NCBI RefSeq assembly: GCF_000419605.1
Contig: NZ_ATTI01000001.1
Span: forward strand, 3,258,501-3,322,500
Source of the DNA: Sphingomonas phyllosphaerae 5.2
GTDB taxonomy: Bacteria > Pseudomonadota > Alphaproteobacteria > Sphingomonadales > Sphingomonadaceae
DNA length: 64,000 nucleotides
Direction: 5' to 3'
Below the pieces are notes generated by a model that had not been told where the DNA came from, did not search any database, and saw only the letters and a program-made list of their open reading frames with translations. How positions within the stretch are numbered: position 1 is the stretch's first letter; each line of letters starts with the position of its first letter. Shown piece by piece: positions 1 through 8,868 of this stretch. A program made the translations under genes and the position numbers.

Positions 1-1
1 G

Positions 2-211
2 GAAGAGGCCGCCGCCGCGCCGAAGACCAAGGTCAAGGTCGACTATGAGATCGGCGACGCCGTGAAGGTGCTGGAAGGCCCGTTCGCCAGCTTCAACGGC
101 ACGGTCGAGGAACTCGACTTCGACAAGTCGAAGGTCAAGGTCTCCGTCAGCATCTTCGGTCGTGCGACCCCGGTCGAACTCGACTTCGAGCAGGTCGAGC
201 GCAGCAAGTAA
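2..211 (+). CDS. nusG: Transcription termination/antitermination protein NusG, C-terminal end (5' end outside window)
   Basis: The frame is open from the window edge and ends in TAA at 209-211, giving the last 69 residues. The part seen is the KOW domain: a basic lead-in ([12 protein letters not shown]) followed by [16 protein letters not shown], the glycine-turn motif that defines NusG KOW domains, and an acidic C-terminus. In the family the N-terminal domain binds RNA polymerase while the KOW domain contacts Rho or ribosomal protein S10. rplK and rplA follow 1.5 kb downstream on the same strand, the usual gene order, but an oppositely oriented regulator gene sits between them here. Confidence 0.95.
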   Translation, partial: EEAAAAPKTKVKVDYEIGDAVKVLEGPFASFNGTVEELDFDKSKVKVSVSIFGRATPVELDFEQVERSK

Positions 212-573
212 CAGCGGCGATCGCTTCCCCGGCTTCGCGCCGGTGGAGCGCTGCTGGGCTGGGCCACGCAGGGCGAAGAGCTCTGCGGTCGTCGAACTAC
301 AAGCCGAAACGTCACGCCGTCCTCAAGCCGTGCGCGGCGACGGCACGCGTAGGGCGCCACGCAATGCCGCCATCTCCGTCGGGTTGGGTCGCTAACGGGC
401 TTCGAACTTTGAACATGCCTCGTGATATAAATCGCCCCGGCACCCGCGAAGTTAAGTTGCCGCTTCTCCGGCGGTCTGTAGTTATCACGCCCCGGATCAC
501 TTCGGGAGAAAGTCGATGCGAGCGACTGGGCGTAGATCCGGCCCGTCGAGCCGCATCACGGGCTCTCCGCCCG
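212..573. other. Intergenic stretch without a supported gene
   Basis: This is 362 bases between the nusG stop and the end of the AraC-type gene. Frames crossing it have no ribosome binding site or recognisable protein. An AT-richer patch (around 405-435, with ATATAA) is the only obvious compositional change. I see no convincing terminator with a T-run. Confidence 0.5.
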
Positions 574-1509
574 CTACGCCTCCGGGCGAAGACCTTCGCT
601 CGCTGCTTCGTCGCGCCACGGCGCAGCGACGATGTGCGGGGCGAGATCGACCCGCTTGCGCTGCTGACGCACTTCCAGCGCCGGTGTGAACAAGGTCGTC
701 GCGGTGCGCCGGAACTGCGCGGGCGTCATTTCCACGAACTCGCGGAACTCGCGGTTCAGATGCGACGCGTCGTAGAAGCGCAATTCCGCGAGTTCGTCCG
801 CGGTCGGCACGGCCAGTCCGCGCATCACCGCCGCCATATCCAGAAAGCGGCTGCGGCGCAGTACCGTCTTGGGCAGATGCCCGAAATGCGCGCGCACCGC
901 GCGGTCGAGCCGCCGCCCCGACATTCCGAACTCCTCCGCGATGTCCGCGACCGGGCGCGTCGGATCGACGCGCGCGATCCGCTCGAACGCTGCGCTGACC
1001 GCATCGGCGGGCACCGCCCGAACCGCAACGCGCTCGCGCACCACTTCTTCCAGCCGCGCGAACGTCTGCTCGGTATCGTAGACGTCGACGGTCGCCCACC
1101 GCAGCGCGGCGCCCCAGTCGCCGTCGATCGGCCGCACCCGGTCCGCCATCTCGTCCGCAGGTTCGTCGGCGAACGCGAACCAGCCGCCGGGGCGGATCGA
1201 GAAGCCCGCCGCGATCACCGGTCCGCGGCACCGCACCGGGAACCGCCGCTCCTGCGCGCCGAACAGCATCGGCCCCTCGTACGCGATCCAGCGATCATCG
1301 ACCAATGTCTCCCACTCGCCAAGCAGCGGGACGCGGACATAGGCGTTCTCATGCAGCAGGAACGCGTCGAGCAAGGCATCGTCCGGCCGCTCGATGATCG
1401 TCACGAAGAACCGTGCGACATGATCGGCCAGCGCATCCGGCGGGGTACGGCTGAACGACAACGGCGCCCCGCCATAAGTTGCACCCGTCCGCGGAATCAG
1501 CCCACCCAT
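574..1509 (-). CDS. AraC-family transcriptional regulator
   Basis: A 311-residue protein with the AraC/XylS layout: an N-terminal effector-type domain (to about residue 180) and a C-terminal double helix-turn-helix. First helix pair: [20 protein letters not shown] (about 190-210). Second: [22 protein letters not shown], ending in the family signature F.R.F....G/T.P..FR. It lies opposite to nusG and rplK, in a position where sphingomonads normally run straight from nusG to rplK. Its target and effector cannot be told from the sequence. ATG at 1509 is the only start that keeps the whole N-domain. Confidence 0.88.
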   Translation of the reverse strand: MGGLIPRTGATYGGAPLSFSRTPPDALADHVARFFVTIIERPDDALLDAFLLHENAYVRVPLLGEWETLVDDRWIAYEGPMLFGAQERRFPVRCRGPVIAAGFSIRPGGWFAFADEPADEMADRVRPIDGDWGAALRWATVDVYDTEQTFARLEEVVRERVAVRAVPADAVSAAFERIARVDPTRPVADIAEEFGMSGRRLDRAVRAHFGHLPKTVLRRSRFLDMAAVMRGLAVPTADELAELRFYDASHLNREFREFVEMTPAQFRRTATTLFTPALEVRQQRKRVDLAPHIVAAPWRDEAASEGLRPEA

Positions 1510-1772
1510 CGCTTAGGGCTACGTCCGATCCCGGCGTCAGGCAATGTTCTTGCCCAGGATCAATCCATAATGGCCCCAATTGCGGGACGGCCATTTTGCG
1601 TGATGCACGAGCTGTCGGTTGCGTGTTCGCGCGTAACCCGCTAAGGGCGCACGCTTCCCATCGGACAGATTGGAACGTGCGGGAGGGTGTCGCGAAGGCG
1701 GCGCCCGGACGAACCGCTAGACTTGAACCGGGCGCACCGGCAACGGCCGCGCCCCGTAACAGAGTGAGACAG

Positions 1773-2204
1773 ATGGCAAAGAAGATCACAGGCTATATCA
1801 AGCTGCAGGTCCCGGCCGGTTCCGCCAACCCGTCGCCGCCGATCGGCCCGGCGCTGGGTCAGCGCGGCGTGAACATCATGGAATTCTGCAAGGCGTTCAA
1901 CGCACAGACCGGCGATATGGAGAAGGGCGCACCCCTCCCCACCGTCATCACCGTCTATGCCGACCGCAGCTTCTCGTTCGTGACGAAGACGCCGCCGGCG
2001 ACCTTCCTCATCAAGAAGGCGGCGAACCTGAAGTCGGGCTCGAAGGAGCCGGGCAAGGTGTCGGCGGGCAAGATCAAGCGCTCGCAGCTGGTCGAAGTCG
2101 CGCAGACGAAGATGAAGGATCTGAACGCCAACGACATCGAGGCGGCGACCAAGATCATCGAAGGTTCGGCCCGCGCGATGGGCCTCGAAGTGGTGGAGGG
2201 CTGA
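1773..2204 (+). CDS. rplK: 50S ribosomal protein L11
   Basis: 143 residues, the usual length. The N-terminus [19 protein letters not shown] and the proline-rich [20 protein letters not shown] block are the L11 hallmark; the C-terminal domain binds 23S rRNA in the GTPase-associated centre. The ATG at 1773 follows an AGAGTGAGACAG leader. The rplA start lies four bases after the stop, so the two are one transcript. The 263 bases upstream, to the divergent AraC-type gene, must hold the promoter. L1-dependent autogenous control of this operon is known in other bacteria; I could not identify the binding structure here. Confidence 0.98.
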   Translation: MAKKITGYIKLQVPAGSANPSPPIGPALGQRGVNIMEFCKAFNAQTGDMEKGAPLPTVITVYADRSFSFVTKTPPATFLIKKAANLKSGSKEPGKVSAGKIKRSQLVEVAQTKMKDLNANDIEAATKIIEGSARAMGLEVVEG

Positions 2205-2208
2205 GACC

Positions 2209-2901
2209 GTGACGAAGCTGAGCAAGAAGCAGAAGGCGATCACGGTCGATCGTGAGAAGCTCCACGGCATCGACGAGGCGATCGCGATGGCGAAGTCGGG
2301 TGCGACCTCCAAGTTCGACGAGACCATCGAAGTCGCGCTGAACCTTGGCGTCGATCCGCGTCACGCCGACCAGATGGTCCGCGGCGTGGTGACGCTGCCG
2401 GCCGGCACCGGCAAGACGGTGCGCGTCGGCGTATTCGCGCGCGGCGCGAAGGCTGACGAGGCGCGTGCGGCGGGTGCCGACGTGGTCGGGGCCGAGGACC
2501 TGATGGAGACGATCCAGGGCGGCACGATCGACTTCGATCGCTGCATCGCGACGCCGGACATGATGGGCGTCGTCGGTCGCCTCGGTAAGGTGCTGGGCCC
2601 CAAGGGTCTGATGCCGAACCCGAAGCTGGGTACGGTGACCATGAACGTCGCGGAGGCCGTGAAGGCGGCCAAGGGCGGCCAGGTCGAGTATCGCGTCGAG
2701 AAGGCCGGCATCATCCACTCGGGCATCGGCAAGGCGTCGTTCGCGCAGGAAGACCTGCGTCGCAACTTCGACGCGTTGGTCGATGCGGTGGTAAAGGCCA
2801 AGCCGTCGGGCGCGAAGGGCAAGTACGTCCGCAAGGTCGCGCTGAGCTCGACGATGGGTCCGGGCATCAAGGTCGACACCGCGGAAGTCGCCGGCGCGTA
2901 A
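2209..2901 (+). CDS. rplA: 50S ribosomal protein L1
   Basis: 230 residues starting at GTG, four bases after the rplK stop. The conserved L1 segment [18 protein letters not shown] (about 125-142) and the C-terminal [10 protein letters not shown] are present. L1 forms the mobile stalk at the ribosomal E site and in many bacteria represses its own rplK-rplA transcript. The gene ends this two-gene unit: two hairpins follow within 120 bases. Confidence 0.98.
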   Translation: MTKLSKKQKAITVDREKLHGIDEAIAMAKSGATSKFDETIEVALNLGVDPRHADQMVRGVVTLPAGTGKTVRVGVFARGAKADEARAAGADVVGAEDLMETIQGGTIDFDRCIATPDMMGVVGRLGKVLGPKGLMPNPKLGTVTMNVAEAVKAAKGGQVEYRVEKAGIIHSGIGKASFAQEDLRRNFDALVDAVVKAKPSGAKGKYVRKVALSSTMGPGIKVDTAEVAGA

Positions 2902-2937
2902 GGCGTCGTCGGGCGCGGCCGCAGGCTGCGTCGGACA

Positions 2938-3016
2938 CGGGAGCGGATCTCCTCCGCTCCCGGCCTGGATAACGAGAAAGGCCGAGGTCACCCGGAAGGG
3001 CGATCTCGGCCTTTTC
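2938..3016 (+). terminator. Double hairpin terminator after rplA
   Basis: Two inverted repeats lie in tandem. The first is CGGGAGCGGA (2938-2947) with TCCGCTCCCG (2953-2962). The second is AAAGGCCGAG (2977-2986) with CTCGGCCTTT (3005-3014), ending in TTTT. The second has the form of a Rho-independent terminator read rightward, and its A-rich left flank means it may also work leftward. Confidence 0.8.
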
Positions 3017-3246
3017 GCGTGCTCCTTGCGCGACATGCGCCCGAATCCGTCGCCGTGTGCCGGCGGCGCCATGTCTGCCTCGTCCGGCGTGCCGAACTGT
3101 CCGGGCTTTCCCGCGCATGTATCGACCTTCACGAAGGCGGTGCCGTCCGCCCGCACGCGCGCGCCGATCACAGGTCACCGCCCACCGCAACCGCATCGAC
3201 AACCTGTTTGCGCGGCGCCACTCTCTCCCGAAGACCGGAGAGGAAC

Positions 3247-4410
3247 ATGCCGCATTACGGCGACTATCAGAACGCGATCTACTTCGCGGGCCTTTCGGGG
3301 ATCGTCCCCGAATGGCCGGTCGATCACGCCGGCCTGCGCGCCCGTGCCGAGGCGCATTGGCCGGCGGCGGTACGCGATTACGTCCAGGGTGGTTGCGGCG
3401 ACGAGGCGACGCAGGACGGCAACGCCGCGGCCTTCGATCACTGGGGCATGACACCGCGGATGATGGTCGACACCAGCGCGCGCGACCTTGCGACCACGCT
3501 GTTCGGCCATCGCCTGCCGTCGCCGCTGTTCATGGCGCCGATCGGCATCAATGGCATCTGCACCGACGATGGCCATGGCGACCTCGCCGCCGCCCGCGCT
3601 TCGAACGTCACCGGCGTGCCGTTCTGCGCCTCGACGCTCGCCAACGATCCGCTTGAGGACGTGCGCGCCGCCTGCGGCGCCGCCCCGGCGCTGTTCCAGC
3701 TCTACACCCCTCGCGAACCGGATGTCGCCGCCAGTCTCGTCGCGCGTGCCGAAGCGGCGGGCTATGCCGCGATCGTCGTCACGCTCGACACCTGGGTGAC
3801 CGGCTGGCGCCCGCGCGACCTCAACACCGGCAACTTCCCGCAATTGCGCGGTGCGGTGCTCGCCAACTACTTCACCGACCCGGCCTTCCGCGCACTGCTG
3901 GCCCGCCCCCCCGAGGAGGACCGCCAGGCCGCGATCATGACATGGGCCGCGACGTTCGGGCGCGTGCTCACCTGGAACGACATGACGTGGTTGCGCTCGT
4001 TGACCAGCTTGCCGATCATCCTGAAGGGCATCTGCCACCCGGACGATGCGCGGCGCGCGATCGACGCTGGCGCCGACGGGATCTACGTCTCCAACCACGG
4101 CGGCCGGCAGGCGAATGGCGGGGTCGCCGCGATCGACCATCTGCCCGCCGTCGTCGAGGCGGTCGCCGGGCGCGTGCCGGTCCTCTTCGACAGCGGCGTG
4201 CGCTCCGGCACCGATATGGTGAAGGCGATCGCGCTCGGCGCCGACCTCGTCGGCCTCGGCCGCCCCTATTGCTACGGCCTCGCGCTCGGCGGCGCGGAGG
4301 GTTGCGCGCACGTCCTCAAATGCGTGCTCGCGGAGGCGGACCTGCTGATGGCGGTCAACGGCTGGCCGACGCTCGCCGCCGTGCGTGCAGCGGGCGCGAT
4401 CCGCACCTGA
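3247..4410 (+). CDS. FMN-dependent alpha-hydroxy acid oxidase family protein, lactate 2-monooxygenase-like
   Basis: 387 residues of the FMN-dependent alpha-hydroxy acid dehydrogenase family (lactate oxidase, glycolate oxidase, lactate 2-monooxygenase). The active-site block SNHGGRQ carries the catalytic His at residue 284, and the phosphate-binding DSGVRSGTDMVKA(I)ALGAD follows. The N-terminus (GDYQNAIYFAGL) and length resemble the mycobacterial lactate 2-monooxygenase, which opens with GDYENEIYGQGL as I recall it. Substrate is inferred, not shown. ATG at 3247 has AGAGGAA upstream. It stands alone between rplA and a DUF6456 gene. Confidence 0.85.
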   Translation: MPHYGDYQNAIYFAGLSGIVPEWPVDHAGLRARAEAHWPAAVRDYVQGGCGDEATQDGNAAAFDHWGMTPRMMVDTSARDLATTLFGHRLPSPLFMAPIGINGICTDDGHGDLAAARASNVTGVPFCASTLANDPLEDVRAACGAAPALFQLYTPREPDVAASLVARAEAAGYAAIVVTLDTWVTGWRPRDLNTGNFPQLRGAVLANYFTDPAFRALLARPPEEDRQAAIMTWAATFGRVLTWNDMTWLRSLTSLPIILKGICHPDDARRAIDAGADGIYVSNHGGRQANGGVAAIDHLPAVVEAVAGRVPVLFDSGVRSGTDMVKAIALGADLVGLGRPYCYGLALGGAEGCAHVLKCVLAEADLLMAVNGWPTLAAVRAAGAIRT

Positions 4411-4482
4411 CACGGCGCTGTCCTACATCCTCCAACATCTGCGAGCCCCTCCCTCCACGTTAACACGGTTGAGGAACATCGG

Positions 4483-4959
4483 ATGCAGGACCTGGTGGAG
4501 CAGACGATCGATGCGCAGGGCCGACGCGGCGCGGTGGCGACGAAAACGGGATTGCGGCGCGGGCGCACCGTCACCGTCAACCGGCGCGAATCGCCGCTCG
4601 CGTGGCTGGCGGCACGCAAGCTGGTGACCACACGCCAGAACGAGGCCGGTGAGCGGTTGCAGGCCGATCACGAACGCGCCGCATTGGGTGCGGCGGTGAC
4701 GATGCGCTGGAGCGCGCGCGTCGATGGCGGTTCCGGCACCCGAATCGACCCCGCCGAGGCGCAACTCGCCGCGAAGCGCCGCTTCGATGCCGCGATCGCC
4801 GCCGCCGGTCCCGGTCTGTCCGATGTCCTGTGGCGCGTGGTGTGCGCGGGCGAGAGCCTGCCCGACAGCGAGCGCGCGCTCGGCTGGCCGACGCGCAGCG
4901 GGCGGCTGGTCCTGACGCTCGCGCTCGATCGCCTTGCCCACCATTATCGCCTGCCCTGA
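4483..4959 (+). CDS. DUF6456 domain protein (alphaproteobacterial conserved hypothetical)
   Basis: 158 residues. The layout fits the DUF6456 family of alphaproteobacteria: NRRESPLAWLAARK near the N-terminus, an AGERLQADHERAALG helix, and the C-terminal module LSDVLWRVVCAGESLPDSER-ALGWPTRSGRLVLTLALDRLAHHY. The last part looks like a DNA-binding-type helical repeat, but no function is established that I know of. The next gene starts 71 bases later. Confidence 0.75.
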   Translation: MQDLVEQTIDAQGRRGAVATKTGLRRGRTVTVNRRESPLAWLAARKLVTTRQNEAGERLQADHERAALGAAVTMRWSARVDGGSGTRIDPAEAQLAAKRRFDAAIAAAGPGLSDVLWRVVCAGESLPDSERALGWPTRSGRLVLTLALDRLAHHYRLP

Positions 4960-5029
4960 TCCCTTGCCACCTGACCCCTTGCCCTGCTGAGCCCTTGCCC
5001 CCTCGCTCGCGCGCCCGCAGATAGGCGCA

Positions 5030-5974
5030 ATGGAATGCCGCTTCATCAAATGCCACGGCTCGGGCAACGACTTCCCGCTCGTCGACGGCCGCATGCTTTC
5101 GCTGTCGGACGCCGACTGGGGGCAACTCGCACGCGCGCTCGGCGATCGTGCCGGGCCGGTCGGCGGCGACGGCCTGCTCGTGCTCACCGCCGGTGACGAA
5201 CAGGCGGCCTTTGGAATGCGGATGTTCAACAGCGACGGGTCGGAGGCCGAGACCTGCCTCAACGGGCTGCGCTGCGTCGCGCGCGCCGGGTTCGAGGCGC
5301 TGGGGATCGACCACGCGGTCGTCCGGCTGAAGACCAGCCGCGCCACCGTCGCCGCCGCCGCCCCGCTCGCGACGTCGGTCTATACGATCGAGGAAACCGC
5401 CGGTCCCGCCACGCTCGACCTCGCGGATTGGCCGCTCGCCGGCGCCGGGGCGCGGCTGATCGACGCGCCGCTCGCGTCGCTATCGCCTGCGCAGCGGTTC
5501 ACCGCGGTCGCGATGCCCAATCCGCATCTCGTCGGCTTCGTCGATCGCATCGACGAGGAGGAACTGGTCCGCATCGGGCAGCTGTGCGAGGCGGCGCCGG
5601 CCTGGCTGCCGAACCGCGCCAACGTCTCGTTCGTCGAGGTGCGCGACCCCGTTACACTGTTCGTGCGCACGTTCGAACGCGGCGTCGGGCTGACCGACAG
5701 TTGCGGCAGCGCGATGGCCGCCTCCACCTACGCCGCGTGCCTCACCGGGCGGATCGGCTACGATCGCGATGTGACGGTGCTTAACCGCGGCGGCCTCGTC
5801 CGGGCCCGCGCCGCCGCGGACGCGATGGTCACGCTTTACGGCAACGCCACATGGGAGTGGGAAGGCGAAGTGATCGTCGACCTCGCCCAGGCACGCGCTG
5901 GCGACTTGCGCGTGCTGCGCCACCACGATGCCGAGATCGCGGCCTGGGCACAGGTCGCCGACGCCGCGCGCTGA
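5030..5974 (+). CDS. dapF: Diaminopimelate epimerase family protein with altered active-site motifs
   Basis: 314 residues with DapF architecture. It interconverts LL- and meso-diaminopimelate in the family, feeding peptidoglycan and lysine synthesis. The N-terminus has KCHGSGNDF. The first catalytic Cys block reads CLNGLRC (C76) where DapF normally has CGNGxRC, and the second reads SCGSAMAA (C225) where DapF has ACGSGACA or similar. NPH (164-166), NRANVSF (195-201) and FERG (215-218) are kept. Both cysteines survive, so racemase/epimerase chemistry is plausible. The substitutions next to them raise the possibility of a paralogue with another substrate. Length is longer than E. coli DapF (274). 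Confidence 0.75.
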   Translation: MECRFIKCHGSGNDFPLVDGRMLSLSDADWGQLARALGDRAGPVGGDGLLVLTAGDEQAAFGMRMFNSDGSEAETCLNGLRCVARAGFEALGIDHAVVRLKTSRATVAAAAPLATSVYTIEETAGPATLDLADWPLAGAGARLIDAPLASLSPAQRFTAVAMPNPHLVGFVDRIDEEELVRIGQLCEAAPAWLPNRANVSFVEVRDPVTLFVRTFERGVGLTDSCGSAMAASTYAACLTGRIGYDRDVTVLNRGGLVRARAAADAMVTLYGNATWEWEGEVIVDLAQARAGDLRVLRHHDAEIAAWAQVADAAR

Positions 5975-6017
5975 GCCGTCGCGGGAGGCGTTCGGTCGCC
6001 CCGTCCGCCGCCTCTTG

Positions 6018-7133
6018 TCAGCCGATCTGGTTGCCTCCGCGCATCACGCGGTTCTTGCCCGCATTCTTCGCCGCATAGAGCGCCAGATCGGCGGCACGCA
6101 GCACGTCGTCGCCTCCGCCGACCACCACGATCCCGGCCGAGAAGGTCACACGCCCGATCGCCTCGCCGCTATCCTGATGGACCAGCGAACGGCGCGACAG
6201 CCGTTCGCGCGCGTCGTCCAGCGCGGCTGCCGCATCATCCAGCGACATGTCCTCGAACAGCAGCGCGAACTCCTCGCCGCCGTAGCGCGCCACCAGCACC
6301 TTGCGGCGAAGCTGTGCGCGCAGGAACCCGGCGACGAACTTCAGCACGCGGTCACCGGCCGGGTGGCCGAAGCGGTCGTTGACCTGCTTGAAGTCGTCGA
6401 TGTCGATCAACGCCACCGCGGCATGTCGCGGCCCCGGTTCCGCAAGCACGTTGCGCAGCCGTGCTTCGAAGCTGCGCCGGTTGGGCAGACCGGTCAGATG
6501 GTCATGCTCGGCGGCGCGGCGCGCGTCCTGCAGGTCGTGGCGCAGGCGGTCCGCTTCCGCGCGGGCGCGTTGCAGCTTGGTCTCCACCAGCCGCGTTGCC
6601 TCCACCGCACGTTCCGTCAGCGCGATGATTCGCTCCAGCGTCGCGTGCGGGTCGCTCCGCAGCCGCCCGGCCTCCTCATGCAGCGCCGTCCCGAACGTCT
6701 CGGCGGTGCCACGTGATTCACCCGCCGCCGTCAGGCAGTCGGCGATCCGCGCTTCCAGCGCCTCGGCGATCTGCCCGAGCGCACCTGTCTGCAGCGCGTC
6801 GTTATCTTCGGCGATCCGCGCGACCACGGCGTCGCTCAGCCCCGCGGGATCGCGCAACCGATCCGCCACCGCCGCGCCCGTCCTCGGGTCCTCGCCCGAC
6901 ACATAGGCGTGCAGCACGCCGTAGGCGCGTGGTGACGGTGTCAGCCCATGCGCGAACACCAGCGTTCCGATGTCGTCGAACAGTCGCCGCCGCAACGTGA
7001 TGCGGCGCTCCGCCGCCACTGCTGCCGCGGGCGTGCCCTCCGCCGACGCTTCGGCATGATCACCGCCGAACCAGCCGAGCACACGGCGACGGCGTCGCGC
7101 CGCGACGGGAATAGTGGACGAGGGCAAGGTCAT
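6018..7133 (-). CDS. GGDEF-domain diguanylate cyclase
   Basis: 371 residues. The N-terminal two thirds is helical with no membrane segment; a coiled-coil-like stretch (about residues 160-210) precedes the GGDEF domain. The domain starts with DHLTGLPNRRSF and has the intact active-site loop RYGGEEFAL, so c-di-GMP synthesis from GTP is expected. The inhibitory RxxD site five residues before GGEEF is absent (RRKV), suggesting no product inhibition by that route. The ATG at 7133 overlaps the stop of the upstream HD-GYP gene by four bases (ATGA), so the two are translationally coupled. Confidence 0.9.
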   Translation of the reverse strand: MTLPSSTIPVAARRRRRVLGWFGGDHAEASAEGTPAAAVAAERRITLRRRLFDDIGTLVFAHGLTPSPRAYGVLHAYVSGEDPRTGAAVADRLRDPAGLSDAVVARIAEDNDALQTGALGQIAEALEARIADCLTAAGESRGTAETFGTALHEEAGRLRSDPHATLERIIALTERAVEATRLVETKLQRARAEADRLRHDLQDARRAAEHDHLTGLPNRRSFEARLRNVLAEPGPRHAAVALIDIDDFKQVNDRFGHPAGDRVLKFVAGFLRAQLRRKVLVARYGGEEFALLFEDMSLDDAAAALDDARERLSRRSLVHQDSGEAIGRVTFSAGIVVVGGGDDVLRAADLALYAAKNAGKNRVMRGGNQIG

Positions 7134-8428
7134 GACGACGCTTCCTGGAAAGAGGAGGCGGCGCCGGGTTCGAGCGCTTCCGCCCGCGCGTTCGCGATCA
7201 TGCCGGCGAAGACCGCCGCCTTCGTCGCGGGCCATTCGTCGCCGAACCAGTAAGCGCCGCGTTCGGCGCGCTGGATCGGGTCGACGTCGCGCACCGCAGC
7301 CAGGTCGCTCGCTGCGATCACGCGCTGCTGCGGGATGTCGTAGAAGGGCCGGACGCGCGGCGCGGTCGGATCGCCGTCATTGCCCTCGATCACCAGCGCC
7401 AGTCGGTTGGAGCGCAACCGCACCAGCCCGCCGACCGGATAGATACCGATGCTGTCGATGAAGCGCATCAACAGGTCTTCGTCGAAGTGTCCGGTCCACG
7501 ACCACATGCGTGCCAGCGCGTCGCTTGCCGACCACGCGCATTTGTAGGGCCGGTTCGAGGTGACCGCGTCATAGACGTCGCAGATCGCGCTCATCCGTGC
7601 CGGCAGGCTCAATCGCGCCGCCGGAATGCCGTGCGGGTAGCCGCGCCCGTCGACGCGCTCGTGATGATGCAGGCAGACGTCCAGCACCACCTCGGGCACC
7701 GGGGGCCCGGCGCACAGCAGCGCATGCCCGCGCTCCGGATGGTTGCGCAACACCGCCATTTCCGGCGGATCGAGCTTGCCCGGTTTTTCCAGCAGCGCCT
7801 TTGGCACCGCCATCTTGCCGATGTCGTGGAGCAGCCCGGCCAGCCCGAGATCGTGCACCTGCGCTTCGGGCAGTTCCAGGTGATGCGCGAAATGGATAAG
7901 CAGCGCGGCGACCGCAATCGAGTGGATATAGGTGTATTCGTCCTTGGTGCGCAGCCGCGTCACCGCCAGCAACGCGCCGGGATCGCGCGTCATCGATTCG
8001 GCGATCTGCTCGACGAGCGGCGCGATCGCCGCAACGTTCACGGCCTTGCCGAGCCGCACGTCGTCGAACACCGCGCTGACGACGCGCTTGGACGCGTCGA
8101 CGGTCGCCTGCGCGCGATCGAGCGCGCGCTCCTCCGCGGAACGGCGCGAGCGCCGCGGACGCGCCGCCGGCATGTCGTCGACGACGGCCGCGACCTCTGC
8201 CATATCGCCGTCCATCGCGCGCACCGCAGTCGCCGCGCCCTCCGGCGCGACACCTTTCGCCACGTCGATCACGATCTCGCCGATGCCGGCGTCGCGCAAT
8301 TTACGGATCTCGCTGGTGCGGGTGAGCACCAGCTGCGAGCGCCAGAACGGGCTGGCCATCCATCCCCCTGCCACCGCGTGGACGAACATCCCGATCCGCG
8401 CATCTTCGGTCTTGATCGTTACCAGCAC
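7130..8428 (-). CDS. HD-GYP c-di-GMP phosphodiesterase with N-terminal DUF3391
   Basis: 432 residues. The N-terminal 130 residues match the DUF3391 module that commonly precedes HD-GYP (starts VTIKTEDARIGMFVHAVAGGW). The HD-GYP domain has LLHDIGKMAVP, NHPERGHALL and HHHERVDGRGYPHG, the metal-binding and GYP signatures, so hydrolysis of c-di-GMP is expected. It overlaps the following GGDEF gene by four bases, putting a c-di-GMP-degrading and a c-di-GMP-making enzyme under one transcript, which argues that their ratio matters. Confidence 0.92.
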   Translation of the reverse strand: MLVTIKTEDARIGMFVHAVAGGWMASPFWRSQLVLTRTSEIRKLRDAGIGEIVIDVAKGVAPEGAATAVRAMDGDMAEVAAVVDDMPAARPRRSRRSAEERALDRAQATVDASKRVVSAVFDDVRLGKAVNVAAIAPLVEQIAESMTRDPGALLAVTRLRTKDEYTYIHSIAVAALLIHFAHHLELPEAQVHDLGLAGLLHDIGKMAVPKALLEKPGKLDPPEMAVLRNHPERGHALLCAGPPVPEVVLDVCLHHHERVDGRGYPHGIPAARLSLPARMSAICDVYDAVTSNRPYKCAWSASDALARMWSWTGHFDEDLLMRFIDSIGIYPVGGLVRLRSNRLALVIEGNDGDPTAPRVRPFYDIPQQRVIAASDLAAVRDVDPIQRAERGAYWFGDEWPATKAAVFAGMIANARAEALEPGAASSFQEASS

Positions 8429-8558
8429 CCGTTATGGCCCCCCGTCATTCCGGTGCTATGCACGCAGACTGATTAAGGTTGGGTGTTGATCGCGCGATCC
8501 ATTGCGCCGGCGGCGCTGCGTTCGATCATCAAATCGGGGTTGGCCCGCGGCGGGCCTG

Positions 8559-8644
8559 TGGTGGAAGGGACTGGATTCGAACCAGTGTACACTTGCGTGG
8601 GCAGATTTACAGTCTGCTGCCTTTAACCACTCGGCCACCCTTCC
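8559..8644 (-). tRNA. tRNA-Tyr (anticodon GTA), CCA encoded
   Basis: Read on the minus strand, GGAAGGG at the 5' end (8644-8638) pairs with CCCTTCC before the discriminator A and an encoded CCA (8561-8559). The anticodon arm is GCAGA-CTGTAAA-TCTGC, giving GUA. A long variable arm and the T-loop GGTTCGAATCC are present, as expected for a class II tRNA-Tyr. Confidence 0.97.
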
Positions 8645-8868
8645 ACGAGCGGCGCCGTCAAAGCGAGGGCGCCCAATGCCCGCGCGTCGCGGCGGTGTCA
8701 ACGCCCGTATCGCCTGATGGCGCGACAAAGTTCGCGGCGGTTGCGCTGCACGCCCGCGACGCATAGCGTCCGCGACCGCCCCCCGTTCAACCGCACTCAC
8801 TCACGGATCCGACGCGTCATGCCCTTCCTGTCCCCCGCTCCCGCCCCCGCCGTTCGAGGGGCACGCTG

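Noticed and set aside
364..1644. Plus-strand open frame of 426 codons
   Set aside because: It is antisense to the AraC-family gene and Arg/Pro-rich; no motifs or ribosome binding site.
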